DNA of 64,000 nt from Dictyobacter aurantiacus (GCF_003967515.1 NZ_BIFQ01000001.1:3720001-3784000), one strand, 5' to 3'. Shown: positions 9,113 to 19,191, counted from the first letter of the stretch. Made by a program: numbers and translations. The notes: generated by a model not told the origin, from the sequence alone.

Positions 9113-9128
9113 AGGCGGATGGTCATAC
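9113..9128 (+). promoter_or_regulatory. candidate integrase arm-binding site (left)
   Basis: AGGCGGATGGTCATAC lies 85 bp inside attL. The same 16 bases occur at 31177-31192 and a 13-base match at 31245-31257, both inside the right end. Repeats of this kind near both att sites are typical of tyrosine-recombinase arm sites; binding is inferred. Confidence 0.5.
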
Positions 9129-9472
9129 TTATTCACCCATTTTTTATGCCTCAAAAGGCTGTTGTTCGTAGGTTACTGCAATATTTTATCACAAAAAAGT
9201 TCTTCTGCCTCTATACCTTAAATCTCGCGCTAGTCGTTTGGAGAAAACCCCTCCTAATAAAAGTAAAACTTTGCATAAATTGCAAAAAATGCGTTTTTTG
9301 CAAAAAGTTTAAATACCTTTAAAACTCTACAAACCATAAATATATATTAGCACTATTATAGCTCTTATTGATTTAATAGCCAATTATGCACTAAAAGCAT
9401 TGACTTTGTGGTACTTTGGATATTAATATTGGTTTATTAGACAAAAAAAGATTCTAGAAAGGTATTACAACG
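9129..9472 (+). promoter_or_regulatory. AT-rich leader of the defence operon with candidate promoter
   Basis: 344 bp without a supported gene. TTGACT (9400-9405) and TATTAA (9421-9426) are 15 bp apart, a sub-optimal sigma70-like pair about 50 bp before the methyltransferase start. The segment is much more AT-rich than the host flank. Confidence 0.35.
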
Positions 9473-10789
9473 GTGAAATTTATCGATTTATTCGCCGGAT
9501 TGGGAGGGTTTCATCTTGCATTGAGTCGACTTGGCCACACTTGCGTTTTTGCTTGTGAGATTAATCAAGGGTTACAACAACTATATAAGACCAATTTTGG
9601 TATAGAGCCTATGGGTGATATCCGTAACATACCGATTGATAAAATTCCAGTTCATGATATTCTCTGTGCTGGTTTTCCATGTCAACCATTCTCTAAGGCA
9701 GGCGAACAAAAAGGACTTGATTGTCCAAAATGGGGTGATTTATTTGAATATGTAATTAAAATACTTAAAGAGCGTAAGCCAGAATATATTATGCTTGAGA
9801 ATGTTCCCAATTTGGAAAAGCATAACAATGGTACAACTTGGAGAGAAATGGAGGAAAAATTAAAAAATGAAGGATATGATATAGATTATAAAAGGTTGTC
9901 TCCCCATAAATTTGGTATCCCCCAGGTGAGAGAAAGAATTATAATTATTGGATGTAGGAGTGGACTAAGAGGCCATAGATGGCCAGATGAGAGCTCAAAT
10001 GCAAATTTGTCAATTATATCAGCTCTAGAGCATAATCCTACAGACGCAAAACCATTATCTCCAAGCCTCATCGAATGCCTTAATGCTTGGCAAGAATTTA
10101 TCAATAGCTTCCCAAAAGATTTAGAATTTCCATCATTTCCAATCTGGTCAATGGAATTTGGCGCAACATATCCATTCAAAGATACAACCCCTTATGCTAT
10201 AGGTGTAGATGAACTACGCAATTATAAAGGTAGCCATGGTAAACCATTGGCAGAACTAGCAGACGACAATATTATGAAAGCACTACCATCTCATGCACGC
10301 AAAGAAGAAATGAAGTTCCCTTCTTGGAAAGTTAGATATATTCAACAAAATCGGGACCTTTATTTACAACATAAGAGCTGGATAGATCAATGGATGCCCT
10401 CAATTTTAAGTTTTCCGTCTAGTTTGCAAAAGCTCGAATGGAATTGTAAAGGTGAGGAGCGCAATATATGGAACTTTGTACTCCAAATAAGAGCCTCTGG
10501 TGTTCGGGTCAAAAGACCAACAACATCACCTTCTTTAATTGCACAAACTGATACGCAAGTACCTATTATTGCTTGGGAAAAACGATACATGACTCCAAGG
10601 GAATGTGCAGCTCTTCAAAGCATGCAAAGTTTACCTAATCTTCCAGCAACGAGAGAGCAAGCCTTTAAAGCGTTGGGTAATGCGGTTAACGTAGATCTTG
10701 TTGAATTAGTAGCCAAAGCATTACTACCAAGTGCTTTAGAAAACTTTACAGCAAATACTGTCGTAGAGGAAAACCTTGTTCTTAGTTGA
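9473..10789 (+). CDS. C5-cytosine DNA methyltransferase
   Basis: 438 residues from a GTG start. Motif I DLFAGLGGFHLAL binds AdoMet. Motif IV GFPCQPFSKAG carries catalytic Cys70. Motif VI is ENVPN (110-113), motif VIII QVRERI (151-156), and motifs IX/X ECAALQ..AFKALGNAVNV lie at the C-terminus. The target-recognition region is about 170-350; specificity cannot be read. First gene of a four-gene operon with GHKL, Z1 and PD-(D/E)XK partners, so it probably marks self DNA for that system. AT-rich, unlike host genes. Confidence 0.95.
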   Translation: MKFIDLFAGLGGFHLALSRLGHTCVFACEINQGLQQLYKTNFGIEPMGDIRNIPIDKIPVHDILCAGFPCQPFSKAGEQKGLDCPKWGDLFEYVIKILKERKPEYIMLENVPNLEKHNNGTTWREMEEKLKNEGYDIDYKRLSPHKFGIPQVRERIIIIGCRSGLRGHRWPDESSNANLSIISALEHNPTDAKPLSPSLIECLNAWQEFINSFPKDLEFPSFPIWSMEFGATYPFKDTTPYAIGVDELRNYKGSHGKPLAELADDNIMKALPSHARKEEMKFPSWKVRYIQQNRDLYLQHKSWIDQWMPSILSFPSSLQKLEWNCKGEERNIWNFVLQIRASGVRVKRPTTSPSLIAQTDTQVPIIAWEKRYMTPRECAALQSMQSLPNLPATREQAFKALGNAVNVDLVELVAKALLPSALENFTANTVVEENLVLS

Positions 10790-10840
10790 TACTAACGTTA
10801 TTTCATTCCCCATCCTTTTTAAGTGGTTTGGAGCCCAGCA

Positions 10841-12391
10841 ATGAAGGTCAATAAAGCCGAGCGTGTCAATATTAGGCCTGGCGTTAGCATTTTATCTGTT
10901 CTTCGCCATCTAAACTACAAACCTTGGTACGCATTAGCAGAGTTTGTTGATAATTCAATACAAAGTTATGTGGAATACAAAAGTGAGCTAGATGCGGTTG
11001 AAGGCCATCAATTCAAGCTCCAGGTCGCGATAGAGCTAGATCCAAATGATGGTGGGCAGATTATCATAAGAGATAACGCAGCTGGTATTCATGAGAAAGA
11101 TTTTAGCCGAGCATTTCGACCCGCAGAAGTCCCACTGGATCGAAGCGGCCTCTCCGAATTTGGAATGGGCATGAAAAGTGCCTCATGTTGGTTTGCGGAT
11201 CGCTGGACAGTAAGGACATCTGCTCTTTATGAAGCCACCGAAAAAACTGTTGATTTTAATATTGAGAAAATTGTTGAAGATGATATAGAAGAACTAGTAG
11301 TAAAAGCACAATCATCTTTACATACAAACCATTACACAGAGATCAGCCTCAAGGGTTTACATAAAATTCCACATTCAAAGACAGTCGTAAAAATTAAAGA
11401 TCACCTAGCAAGTATCTATAGAATTTTCATCAGAGAAGGCATTCTCGAACTGAGATTCAATAATGAAATATTACAATACCAAGAACCTAAGATCCTAACA
11501 GCACCGTATTATAAAACTCCAGAAGCCCAACCAGTACTCTGGAAAAAAGAAATTAAGTTTGATTTTGGGTTTGGTCTTAAGATCACTGGCTTTGTAGCGC
11601 TTAGAGAAACTGGAAGTACAGCTAGTGCTGGATTTGGCCTTTTCAGACGAAATCGTTTGATAGAGGGAAGTGGAGAAGACAGTTACAGACCCGAAGCTAT
11701 CTTTGGAAGACACAACAGTTTTATCTATCAACGTCTATTTGGTGAACTACATCTTGAAGGGTTTGAAGTAAGCCATACTAAAGATGGTTTCAGATGGGAA
11801 GAACATGAAGAAATATTTCTTGAATTACTCAAGGAGTATATTGAAAAACCTCCCTTACCTTTACTTGATCAAGCAGAAGGGTATAGAGCTAGACCAAAAC
11901 CAAGAGAATTGATTAGAGGTGCAGAAATAGTCACCCAACGAACAGCAGAGGTTCTCCAAAGAGAGGTTTCACCGGTTTTGGAACAGCAATTTGTATCAAA
12001 ACCAGAAACACAAAATCCACCACAAGTACTGCCCAGCGCAACCAAAGCCTCCCAAAGAATCATAGATGTTAGTCTGAATGATGCTCATTGGCAAATCGCC
12101 CTTGAACTATCAGATGACCCCAGTGTTGGAGAATGGATAAGCATTTATGACCACACACTTACAAATGATGCGAATGATGATATACGACGTTTAGGTGTTC
12201 GTTTAGCTCTAGATCATCCATTCACGGAAAGATTTGCAGGTGCAGATCCAATGAAGCTGGAACCATTATTACGTCTAGCTGTAGCCATCGCATTGGCTGA
12301 AACAACAGCCAGAGTAAGTGGAGTTAGGATGACAGGAACTATAAGGCGCAATATCAATGACTTGCTGAGGAATGCGCTTTCAAAAGAATAA
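10841..12391 (+). CDS. GHKL (HSP90/MORC/MutL-like) ATPase of defence operon, MzaA-like
   Basis: 516 residues from the ATG at 10841, preferred over the in-frame GTG at 10823 because GGAG lies at the right distance. The GHKL fold shows an N-box (ALAEFVDNSI, 31-40), a Gly loop IIIRDNAAGI (74-83) and EFGMGMKSA (106-114). An S5-like middle region and a charged C-terminal tail follow. Such ATPases dimerise on ATP and clamp DNA. Position between a methyltransferase and a Z1 gene matches known restriction/defence operons. I do not see a separate nuclease motif in it. Confidence 0.88.
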   Translation: MKVNKAERVNIRPGVSILSVLRHLNYKPWYALAEFVDNSIQSYVEYKSELDAVEGHQFKLQVAIELDPNDGGQIIIRDNAAGIHEKDFSRAFRPAEVPLDRSGLSEFGMGMKSASCWFADRWTVRTSALYEATEKTVDFNIEKIVEDDIEELVVKAQSSLHTNHYTEISLKGLHKIPHSKTVVKIKDHLASIYRIFIREGILELRFNNEILQYQEPKILTAPYYKTPEAQPVLWKKEIKFDFGFGLKITGFVALRETGSTASAGFGLFRRNRLIEGSGEDSYRPEAIFGRHNSFIYQRLFGELHLEGFEVSHTKDGFRWEEHEEIFLELLKEYIEKPPLPLLDQAEGYRARPKPRELIRGAEIVTQRTAEVLQREVSPVLEQQFVSKPETQNPPQVLPSATKASQRIIDVSLNDAHWQIALELSDDPSVGEWISIYDHTLTNDANDDIRRLGVRLALDHPFTERFAGADPMKLEPLLRLAVAIALAETTARVSGVRMTGTIRRNINDLLRNALSKE

Positions 12392-12415
12392 TATTTTGAT
12401 TAATAGGGGGATTAA

Positions 12416-14662
12416 ATGTCACAAAATATTAATAATGGTTTAGCGTTAGAAACTATAAAAATAATCTCCAATGATAACCAATCATCAAATTTATGGGAAC
12501 CAGTAAAAGGTGATGAAACATTCAAACTACTTGACCATCTTAAATTTCCACCTAAAGACAGAGAAACACTAGAGGAAGAATCCAGGGCGGTACTTGCACA
12601 TTGTGTGCCCCCTTCTACACATGAGGGAAAGGAAACAGGGCTTGTAATAGGTTATATACAAAGTGGTAAAACCACATCATTTACGACCGTTGCAGCTCTA
12701 GCTAGCGACAATGACTATAGATTGATCATTGTCATAACAGGTATCACAACTAACCTTTTTAATCAATCCAGTAATAGGCTTGAAAAAGATTTAAGGATAA
12801 AAAATCGAACTGATCGAAAATGGCAATTTTTAAGCAATCCAAAAGCAAGAGCAGATATAAAACAAAGAATAGCTAATGCCATTCAGAAGAAAACCTCTTT
12901 ACCAGGTATAGGCAAACCAACAGTTCTCATAACTGTAATGAAGCAAAGAACCCATTTAAATAATTTAATAAAACTATTATCTGAGTTACCTCTCAATGGA
13001 GTACCAACACTAATCATAGATGATGAGGCGGATCAAGCGAGCTTAAATAATTTAGTAAATAAAGGGAAGGAAAGTCCTACATATAAGCGTATCTTAAAAA
13101 TAAAGAGCCTTCTCTCGCATCATTCATTCTTGCAGTACACAGCCACACCACAAGCGCCTTTATTAATCAATATCATCGATGTGCTATCTCCTAATTTTGC
13201 AGCCTTGCTTACACCTGGCCCTGCATATACAGGAGGAAAAATCTTTTTTGAGGGGGACTTCCGTCTCATTAGACGTATACGTGAAAGTGAAGTTCCGTCC
13301 AAAGATCAACAATTAACAGAGCCTCCTGATAGTCTTCTCCAAGCTATGCAAATATATTTTCTTGGGGCAGCAGCTGGATTGAAATGTGGAGCACAAGGGA
13401 ATCGTTCAATGATGGTTCATCCTTCTAAAGAAACAATGCAGCATGCGAATTATGATCGATGGGTAAGAGATATTCAACAACTTTGGTCCCAAATATTTCA
13501 ACTAGACAAAAGTGACTACGACCGAAAAGATCTGGTTAACATGTTTAGGGATGCTTACAATGATTTATCAGCTACTGTGCAAGATTTAGCATCTTTTGAT
13601 GATTTATTAGAGTACCTACCACATGCTATTAGCGATACTATTGTTACCATGGTAAATGCTGCCGGAGGCAAAACTCCTCAACCAGACTGGGAGCAAAATT
13701 ACTCTCATATTCTAGTTGGTGGAGAAGTCTTAAACAGAGGGTACACCATTGAAGGTCTGACAGTCTCGTATATGCCCAGGAGCAAAGGTGTGGGAAATGC
13801 CGATACAATACAACAGCGAGCACGCTGGTTCGGATATAAAGCTGACTATTTAGGGTATTGCCGTGTTTATTTAACTGATGAACAACAAGAGATTTATAAA
13901 AAATATGTGAATTCAGAAGAGGCTGTAAGAAGAAAATTAAGGGAAATTGCAGTTTCGGGAAAATCGCTCAATGAATGGAGGAGAGCTTTTCCGCTACCAC
14001 CTGGATTGCGCCCGACCCGACATGATGTAATTGATAGAGAATATAATCGTCATAATTATTCACATGAATGGTTTGAACAGCAATGGCCGCATGCATCTTT
14101 TGAAGCGGTAGAAATAAATCGCGTAATCGTCAAACAAGTTATCTCTGATTTATCGCCATACTTCAAGGTGGAGGCAGGAATAACAGAGATGCAAAACCAT
14201 TTAGTTGCATCGGGTATAGATTTGACCTCTGTATACGAAGAGTTATTAACCAAATTCCAAATAACAGAACATGATGAGTCCTATAATTACGATGCTCTCC
14301 TACAACAAATAGACGATTATTTGCAACGTCCAGAACGCAAAGTCAATAAGTGTACTGTTTACCTGATGAGTGGGGGCAGACAAAGAAGAAGAAGTATAGA
14401 TGAGGAAGGGAAAATACCTTTTGTTTTTCAAGGGCCAACACGAGGCAAAACAGGAGAACGATATCAAGGTGATAGTAAGTTTTATTCTCAGGATGAGGTT
14501 ACAATACAAATACACATTATCAATATTTCAAAGGATGACAAAGTGATTACTGAGAATGTGCCAACTATCGCAGTCCGATTACCAGAGGAAATGTCTGAGA
14601 GTTGGATCATACAAACAGATAGAAAAGCAAGTAAAAAGTTTGCGCGTCCAAATTGGGAATAA
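12416..14662 (+). CDS. Z1-domain helicase-like ATPase, MzaB-like
   Basis: 748 residues. Superfamily-2 type motifs: Walker A GYIQSGKTTS (79-88), Walker B IIDDEADQAS (200-209), motif III-like QYTATPQAP (about 240-248), and RGYTIEGLT..NADTIQQRARWFGY as the Z1/motif VI block near 440-475. Z1 proteins are found with endonucleases and methyltransferases. The gene begins 25 bp after the GHKL gene behind TAGGGGGA. Probably the motor or remodelling subunit. The C-terminal 250 residues are unassigned. Confidence 0.92.
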   Translation: MSQNINNGLALETIKIISNDNQSSNLWEPVKGDETFKLLDHLKFPPKDRETLEEESRAVLAHCVPPSTHEGKETGLVIGYIQSGKTTSFTTVAALASDNDYRLIIVITGITTNLFNQSSNRLEKDLRIKNRTDRKWQFLSNPKARADIKQRIANAIQKKTSLPGIGKPTVLITVMKQRTHLNNLIKLLSELPLNGVPTLIIDDEADQASLNNLVNKGKESPTYKRILKIKSLLSHHSFLQYTATPQAPLLINIIDVLSPNFAALLTPGPAYTGGKIFFEGDFRLIRRIRESEVPSKDQQLTEPPDSLLQAMQIYFLGAAAGLKCGAQGNRSMMVHPSKETMQHANYDRWVRDIQQLWSQIFQLDKSDYDRKDLVNMFRDAYNDLSATVQDLASFDDLLEYLPHAISDTIVTMVNAAGGKTPQPDWEQNYSHILVGGEVLNRGYTIEGLTVSYMPRSKGVGNADTIQQRARWFGYKADYLGYCRVYLTDEQQEIYKKYVNSEEAVRRKLREIAVSGKSLNEWRRAFPLPPGLRPTRHDVIDREYNRHNYSHEWFEQQWPHASFEAVEINRVIVKQVISDLSPYFKVEAGITEMQNHLVASGIDLTSVYEELLTKFQITEHDESYNYDALLQQIDDYLQRPERKVNKCTVYLMSGGRQRRRSIDEEGKIPFVFQGPTRGKTGERYQGDSKFYSQDEVTIQIHIINISKDDKVITENVPTIAVRLPEEMSESWIIQTDRKASKKFARPNWE

Positions 14663-14691
14663 AAAGATAGTAAAGAAAAGTAGCTAAAACT

Positions 14692-15741
14692 ATGCTCGAT
14701 TTAATACAACTGTTTGGCTCTTTGCAATCTCCAGAAGAAGCCACAGAAGAAGAGGCTATTCGTTTCTCAGCGATTTCGATACCTGGATACAGCAAACATA
14801 GGTTAGCTAAAGATGCTCAAGATAAACCTTGTTTACTGATATCGGTTCTTGATTCCTCAAGGAAGGACAAATCAGCACCTATTAAACTTGAACACGTCTT
14901 CGTCCAATATGATGTAAAGTGTCAAATATCTCAAATCGATGGTGTAATAGAAGAGGGTAAATTTACCATTGTGGGATGTGCTGTCAATGACGAGACCATG
15001 CATACTTATTTCCTTCACATTGCAAGTATTCTGGTTACTGCACTAGGAACAGACCCTTCTAGGAATGAAGTCTTCAACACTATTAACAACTTTATAGAAC
15101 TATTTCGTGGTATCACTGAAATACCACGAAAATCTGTCCAAGGTTTGTGGGCAGAGCTATTTTTAATGGCCAGAGCCAATGACATACCAACAGTCATAAA
15201 AGCCTGGCATCCTACCAATGAGGATCGCTATGACTTTAGTTCAGAAGACCAAAGGATTGAGGTTAAAAGCACATCAAAGAGAACCAGGCAACACTATTTC
15301 TCATTAGAGCAGTTATGTCCTCCAGCAAACACAAATTTAGTCATAGCATCTATATTTGTGGAATACGCCGGTATCGGAACAAGTATCATGGATCTGGTTG
15401 ATCACATTAATACTCATCTTGCAAGCCATCCAGACTTAATGTTCAAACTTGATCGGCTGATTAGTTCAACACTAGGAACAAACTGGCGTGACGCATTTGA
15501 TGCTCAATTCGATATCGACTTGGCAGAAGAATCATTAAAATTCTTTGAAGTCACTGCTATACCAACAGTTAATCGAGACATACCTGCAGAAGTTAGCGAA
15601 GTACATTTCAAATCAGACCTATCTAATTGCCCGTCTCTAGATCTTCAACACTTCCGCAAACAAGGAGGCTTATTTAAAGCTACATTAAGTCAGCAGAGAT
15701 TCAAAACAATAAGACATAAACACATTAAGGTTAATTCCTGA
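14692..15741 (+). CDS. PD-(D/E)XK nuclease-like protein (DUF4420-like), MzaC-like
   Basis: 349 residues. The nuclease core is at about 150-205: Glu155 in GLWAELFLM, Asp181 in RYDFSS, and the E-V-K triad RIEVKSTSKR (189-198). This layout matches the PD-(D/E)XK family annotated as DUF4420. Last gene of the operon, 29 bp after Z1, followed by a terminator. Likely the DNA-cutting component acting on unmethylated or otherwise foreign DNA. Substrate is unknown. Confidence 0.88.
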   Translation: MLDLIQLFGSLQSPEEATEEEAIRFSAISIPGYSKHRLAKDAQDKPCLLISVLDSSRKDKSAPIKLEHVFVQYDVKCQISQIDGVIEEGKFTIVGCAVNDETMHTYFLHIASILVTALGTDPSRNEVFNTINNFIELFRGITEIPRKSVQGLWAELFLMARANDIPTVIKAWHPTNEDRYDFSSEDQRIEVKSTSKRTRQHYFSLEQLCPPANTNLVIASIFVEYAGIGTSIMDLVDHINTHLASHPDLMFKLDRLISSTLGTNWRDAFDAQFDIDLAEESLKFFEVTAIPTVNRDIPAEVSEVHFKSDLSNCPSLDLQHFRKQGGLFKATLSQQRFKTIRHKHIKVNS

Positions 15742-15750
15742 AAAACATTA

Positions 15751-15786
15751 AGAGGACGTAATATCATAAACCTAACGTCCTCTTTT
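15751..15786. terminator. bidirectional terminator between PD-(D/E)XK and OLD-like genes
   Basis: AGAGGACGT (15751-15759) pairs with ACGTCCTCT (15775-15783) and is followed by a T run. It ends the plus-strand defence operon and lies past the convergent minus-strand gene. Confidence 0.8.
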
Positions 15787-15863
15787 TCAATTAGACCCTG
15801 CTTATTAGCTTTTAGCTACGCAAAAGCCTGTAGATACTATTTTTGTAGGGTACGTTACAGTGT

Positions 15864-17711
15864 TTACCTTATCACTTGCTTACGGATTAGTTCCTCCACT
15901 TCAACCAAATCAGAGGGGTTATTTTCAATAATCCACTCAGTTAGTGCTATCCCATGTTTAACTTTGTCATAGAAAAAACGACGTTCAGAAAAGTACTGAA
16001 AGAGATCATTCAGTATTTTTGCTCCGTGCACCTCTTGAAGCCATTTTTCTTCTGTACGCTCTAAATTGGGTATATCCTTATTCAAGTATTTTTTGTTCCA
16101 TCGATTTTCTTCAACCCATTCAGCAATTTCTGTATATGTAACCTGCTTCTCTCTAAAATTTTCTATATTAGAGATGATAAAAGATATTGCATGAATATTA
16201 AGTAAATAATTCTCATACATTCTTCTTGGAAGAAATACTACACGACCTTGGCTTCGCCGTTTAAGATCTTCTTGTTCGCGTTCACTTCTTCCTTCCCGAT
16301 CGAAGATAAAACCTATTGCTGGAGGGACAAGCCATCTTCCCGTACTTAAACGGTTATATATTTGAAAAATTTTTCCTGAGTGCCGACCTTCAAAGTCCCC
16401 GGTTTGCAGCACACTCATTATTTTTGTTCCTCGTAATGGTTGTTTGAGCAACTTTTCAACTATAAGAGGGAAACATTGTTCTTCAGTGCTACCCTCTACC
16501 CAAAGTATGTTATCTGCACCAAATACATCTGAAAGTCTTACTCCAACTTCGGATAGCAGTATTTGAAGATCTTTAACTTCAGTAGAATCTAACGTCTCAA
16601 TTTTAGTTTCAAATTCTTCTTTGCGAAGAAGTAACAATACCTTGCAATTAGATGCAGATACAATTTCTGACGAATGCGTTGTGATAATAAATTGATGTTG
16701 AGGATGTTGCTTGAGTATCTCAATCAATTTTCGTACAGCGCCTGGATGAAGAAAGCTCTGCGGCTCATCAATAACAATAGTTTGTGGGTATTGTGCGGAA
16801 AGAACAACATACAATATCGCTAAAACTTGACCAATACCCGTTCCACTTTTTGAAAGAGGGACTGCTAGATCTTCACGCTCGGTTGCTGGATCTACCGACC
16901 ACACAAGAATCTGAACCCCATTATTCTCTCTAAAGCTTGGAGGAACTGTTATAAACTTAATCTGGGGGAAAATAATGCTAACATGTTCGTTGAATCGACG
17001 GAAACGTGCTGGATTACTATTTTGCATATTGTGAAGGACTTCTGCGAGATTTGAAGCGTTAGATTGTAATGTAGTACTATAACCAAACGGAGACGTACTA
17101 ACATTTAAGCGCTCTGCCCTGAAGAGATATATTCTTTCGCACATAGCATTTGCTAAGTTTATACCGAAAGAAGTAACACCTATGGGAAAACCACCTTCCA
17201 AAACAGGCTCTAACTTACCCTGGCCTTGAGTAAAGCCAACGTTGAACCTCATTGTCGGTAAATTATCATTATTTTTACTATATCCATCTAAATATGCCGA
17301 AACAAAGCCATGATTTGTCCGATAGCAGCATCGTAATAAGCCAGAGGACCTAAGCCTTTCGCGAAATTTATCCGCAAATTCGATTCTATTAAAATTATTA
17401 ATCTCTATATCCGGAGGCAGTGGAACAAAAATAGGTTCTCCTGCATCTATCAACATATGTTCTGCTTCACCTTCTTCAATTTGAAATGCTACATTTACTT
17501 CTGAGTACGGTAAGCTTGGTATACCTGGGCGTGGTTTCGTCTCCAAGCTGTGATGGGGATTGCTTGTAATATGTAAGCTTAGTGCTTCCAAAAGTGCTGT
17601 TTTTCCAACATTGTTCTGTCCAACAATAACATTAAATCCACTAAGTAGATTAATTTCTTCTGAAGAAGAGAAACTCATATAGTTTTTTATCTGAAGCTTG
17701 GAAATATACAT
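15864..17711 (-). CDS. OLD-like ATPase with TOPRIM/DUF4435-like nuclease region
   Basis: 615 residues. N-terminal ABC-type ATPase: Walker A GQNNVGKTALLEAL (31-44), a signature-like LSKSGTGIGQ, Walker B TIVIDEPQSFLHP and H-loop ITTHSSEI. The C-terminal half has ILWVEGSTEEQ (TOPRIM-like Glu), FIFDREGRSE (acidic pair) and RRMYENYLL, as in OLD/DUF4435-type proteins. Likely a DNA nuclease or ATP-driven defence effector. Convergent to the methyltransferase operon, with its own transcription unit. It could be an independent defence gene, a substitute AIPR-type effector or a Gabija-A-like solo gene. No UvrD-like GajB partner is present. Confidence 0.85.
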   Translation of the reverse strand: MYISKLQIKNYMSFSSSEEINLLSGFNVIVGQNNVGKTALLEALSLHITSNPHHSLETKPRPGIPSLPYSEVNVAFQIEEGEAEHMLIDAGEPIFVPLPPDIEINNFNRIEFADKFRERLRSSGLLRCCYRTNHGFVSAYLDGYSKNNDNLPTMRFNVGFTQGQGKLEPVLEGGFPIGVTSFGINLANAMCERIYLFRAERLNVSTSPFGYSTTLQSNASNLAEVLHNMQNSNPARFRRFNEHVSIIFPQIKFITVPPSFRENNGVQILVWSVDPATEREDLAVPLSKSGTGIGQVLAILYVVLSAQYPQTIVIDEPQSFLHPGAVRKLIEILKQHPQHQFIITTHSSEIVSASNCKVLLLLRKEEFETKIETLDSTEVKDLQILLSEVGVRLSDVFGADNILWVEGSTEEQCFPLIVEKLLKQPLRGTKIMSVLQTGDFEGRHSGKIFQIYNRLSTGRWLVPPAIGFIFDREGRSEREQEDLKRRSQGRVVFLPRRMYENYLLNIHAISFIISNIENFREKQVTYTEIAEWVEENRWNKKYLNKDIPNLERTEEKWLQEVHGAKILNDLFQYFSERRFFYDKVKHGIALTEWIIENNPSDLVEVEELIRKQVIR

Positions 17712-17973
17712 TTTATTCTGCCTTCACTAGAACAACGAAAAACTTATATATACGCCTTCACAAGCTAGCATATTTTAGCATATATGCTTTTTCTATTAGC
17801 TATATTTCACATTAAATACCACTTTTCCATCAGTTAAATATGCTATTACAGATATACAATCCCTTCACACAAATAAGCACGTCAATACAAAACGCCTCTT
17901 TCACCTTTCTAAACACCTCTCTTAAGTTTATCCTCCTTATGGTATCCTCTAGCTTAACACAAAGTGTTTCCTT
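17712..17973. other. AT-rich intergenic segment
   Basis: 262 bp between the starts/ends of two minus-strand genes. No supported gene. It marks the change from the AT-rich cargo to the more GC-rich plasmid-like backbone and may hold the promoter of the OLD-like gene. Confidence 0.4.
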
Positions 17974-19191
17974 CTATCCAGCTAGTTCAAAATGCTGTTT
18001 CTGCTTTTGTAAGCGTTGGAATGACCAGACAGAAATTACACGGCCGGAAATTCGCCATTGACCAGACCGAACCACCATCATAGCCTCAAGCAATGCTCGC
18101 CGTCTCCGTTGTCTATATTCGTTCACATCTTTTGAAAAAGGCTCAGCTTCATAAAGCAACCAGCGCGCCCGAACTGGTGGTTCGTCTTGTATTTGCTCAG
18201 CCTCAGCAAATTCATCAAAAACTGTTTCTGAAAGTTGCTCTCCTTCTATTGGGGAACCGGGCTCCTCAGTATCTGCAGGCGCAGGTTGTGCTGGCATTGT
18301 ATCACGCTCCAGTTGATCAGGATCATCCAGTTGTGAGAAGAGGCGGAAACGCAACTCTTCAACGGAAGCGGGGAAGAAGCGCCGAGAATAGCGAATCCGG
18401 CGAGCACTACTCGTGACTTGGTCAACCTGGATACGAGTGTGCTCTATCGGCTTGCCCTCGTCATCACATGCAACCTCAAAGGTATGCTCAGAAACCTGTC
18501 GTAACTGCGCCTCAGTGACTTCACGCTGTCGTTCCTTCGTGCCTTTTTCACCGCGAGCAATCTGTTTCGTCAGGTACTTCGTGACGTAGCCAATGGCCCT
18601 GGCATTCTTGACACGATCGACCCAGGCAAACTCATTTTTGCCATGGGTCGCTGATGACCAAGCGGCATCCAGCATCTCTTTGGGGAGATAATCCGTGCCT
18701 TTAATCAGGATATGCCAGTGAAAGCCGCTCTCTTCGAATTTCTCATGACGTTCCAGCACGGCGAAGTATTCAATAGGGAAGGCCGGCCGGGCACCGATCC
18801 GACCTTTTCCACGCCCTTTGGAGCCACGCCGCAGGAACTGGACCCAGGTCGTCAGGGCACGAGCCGCTTCTTCAACGGTGTTGCCAGCCCGCGAAAGGAC
18901 CACATGTAATTCTGGTTCAGCCGCGGCGATCAACTGTCGCCACTGATCGGTCTTCCGAGGCCCACAGTAGAGGCAGCTCCACCGGTCACAGCGTGCACGT
19001 ACCACTTCTCCTGTTTCCTGATTGATAAAGCGATGACGCAACGCCCAGGAATCAGGACAGAAATACAGCGTTTCTGTTCCGGCCTGCTCAGCAAAATCGG
19101 CCTGCTCTGAAATCGGAGCAAGCCGAATCCCTTCAATAGATGAAGGGAGAGGATCAACATAATTCGCTAGGACAATCTCATCAATACACAT
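17974..19191 (-). CDS. HUH-family rolling-circle replication initiator (Rep)
   Basis: 405 residues. An N-terminal Cys cluster (Cys68, Cys73, Cys76: ARCDRWSCLYCG) looks like a zinc knuckle. Then ERHEKFEESGFHWHILIKG contains the HUH motif (His158-Trp-His160). GYVTKYLTKQ (201-210) supplies the tyrosine motif. Such proteins nick one DNA strand and remain covalently attached to start rolling-circle replication. The acidic C-terminal part is less conserved. It heads away from the small-gene operon on the same strand. Suggests the island has, or had, an autonomous circular phase. Confidence 0.88.
   Translation of the reverse strand: MCIDEIVLANYVDPLPSSIEGIRLAPISEQADFAEQAGTETLYFCPDSWALRHRFINQETGEVVRARCDRWSCLYCGPRKTDQWRQLIAAAEPELHVVLSRAGNTVEEAARALTTWVQFLRRGSKGRGKGRIGARPAFPIEYFAVLERHEKFEESGFHWHILIKGTDYLPKEMLDAAWSSATHGKNEFAWVDRVKNARAIGYVTKYLTKQIARGEKGTKERQREVTEAQLRQVSEHTFEVACDDEGKPIEHTRIQVDQVTSSARRIRYSRRFFPASVEELRFRLFSQLDDPDQLERDTMPAQPAPADTEEPGSPIEGEQLSETVFDEFAEAEQIQDEPPVRARWLLYEAEPFSKDVNEYRQRRRRALLEAMMVVRSGQWRISGRVISVWSFQRLQKQKQHFELAG

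Noticed and set aside
9110..9322. 70-codon plus-strand frame near the left island end
   Set aside because: AT-rich, Lys/Cys/Phe-biased, no ribosome-binding site, and it contains the candidate arm site.
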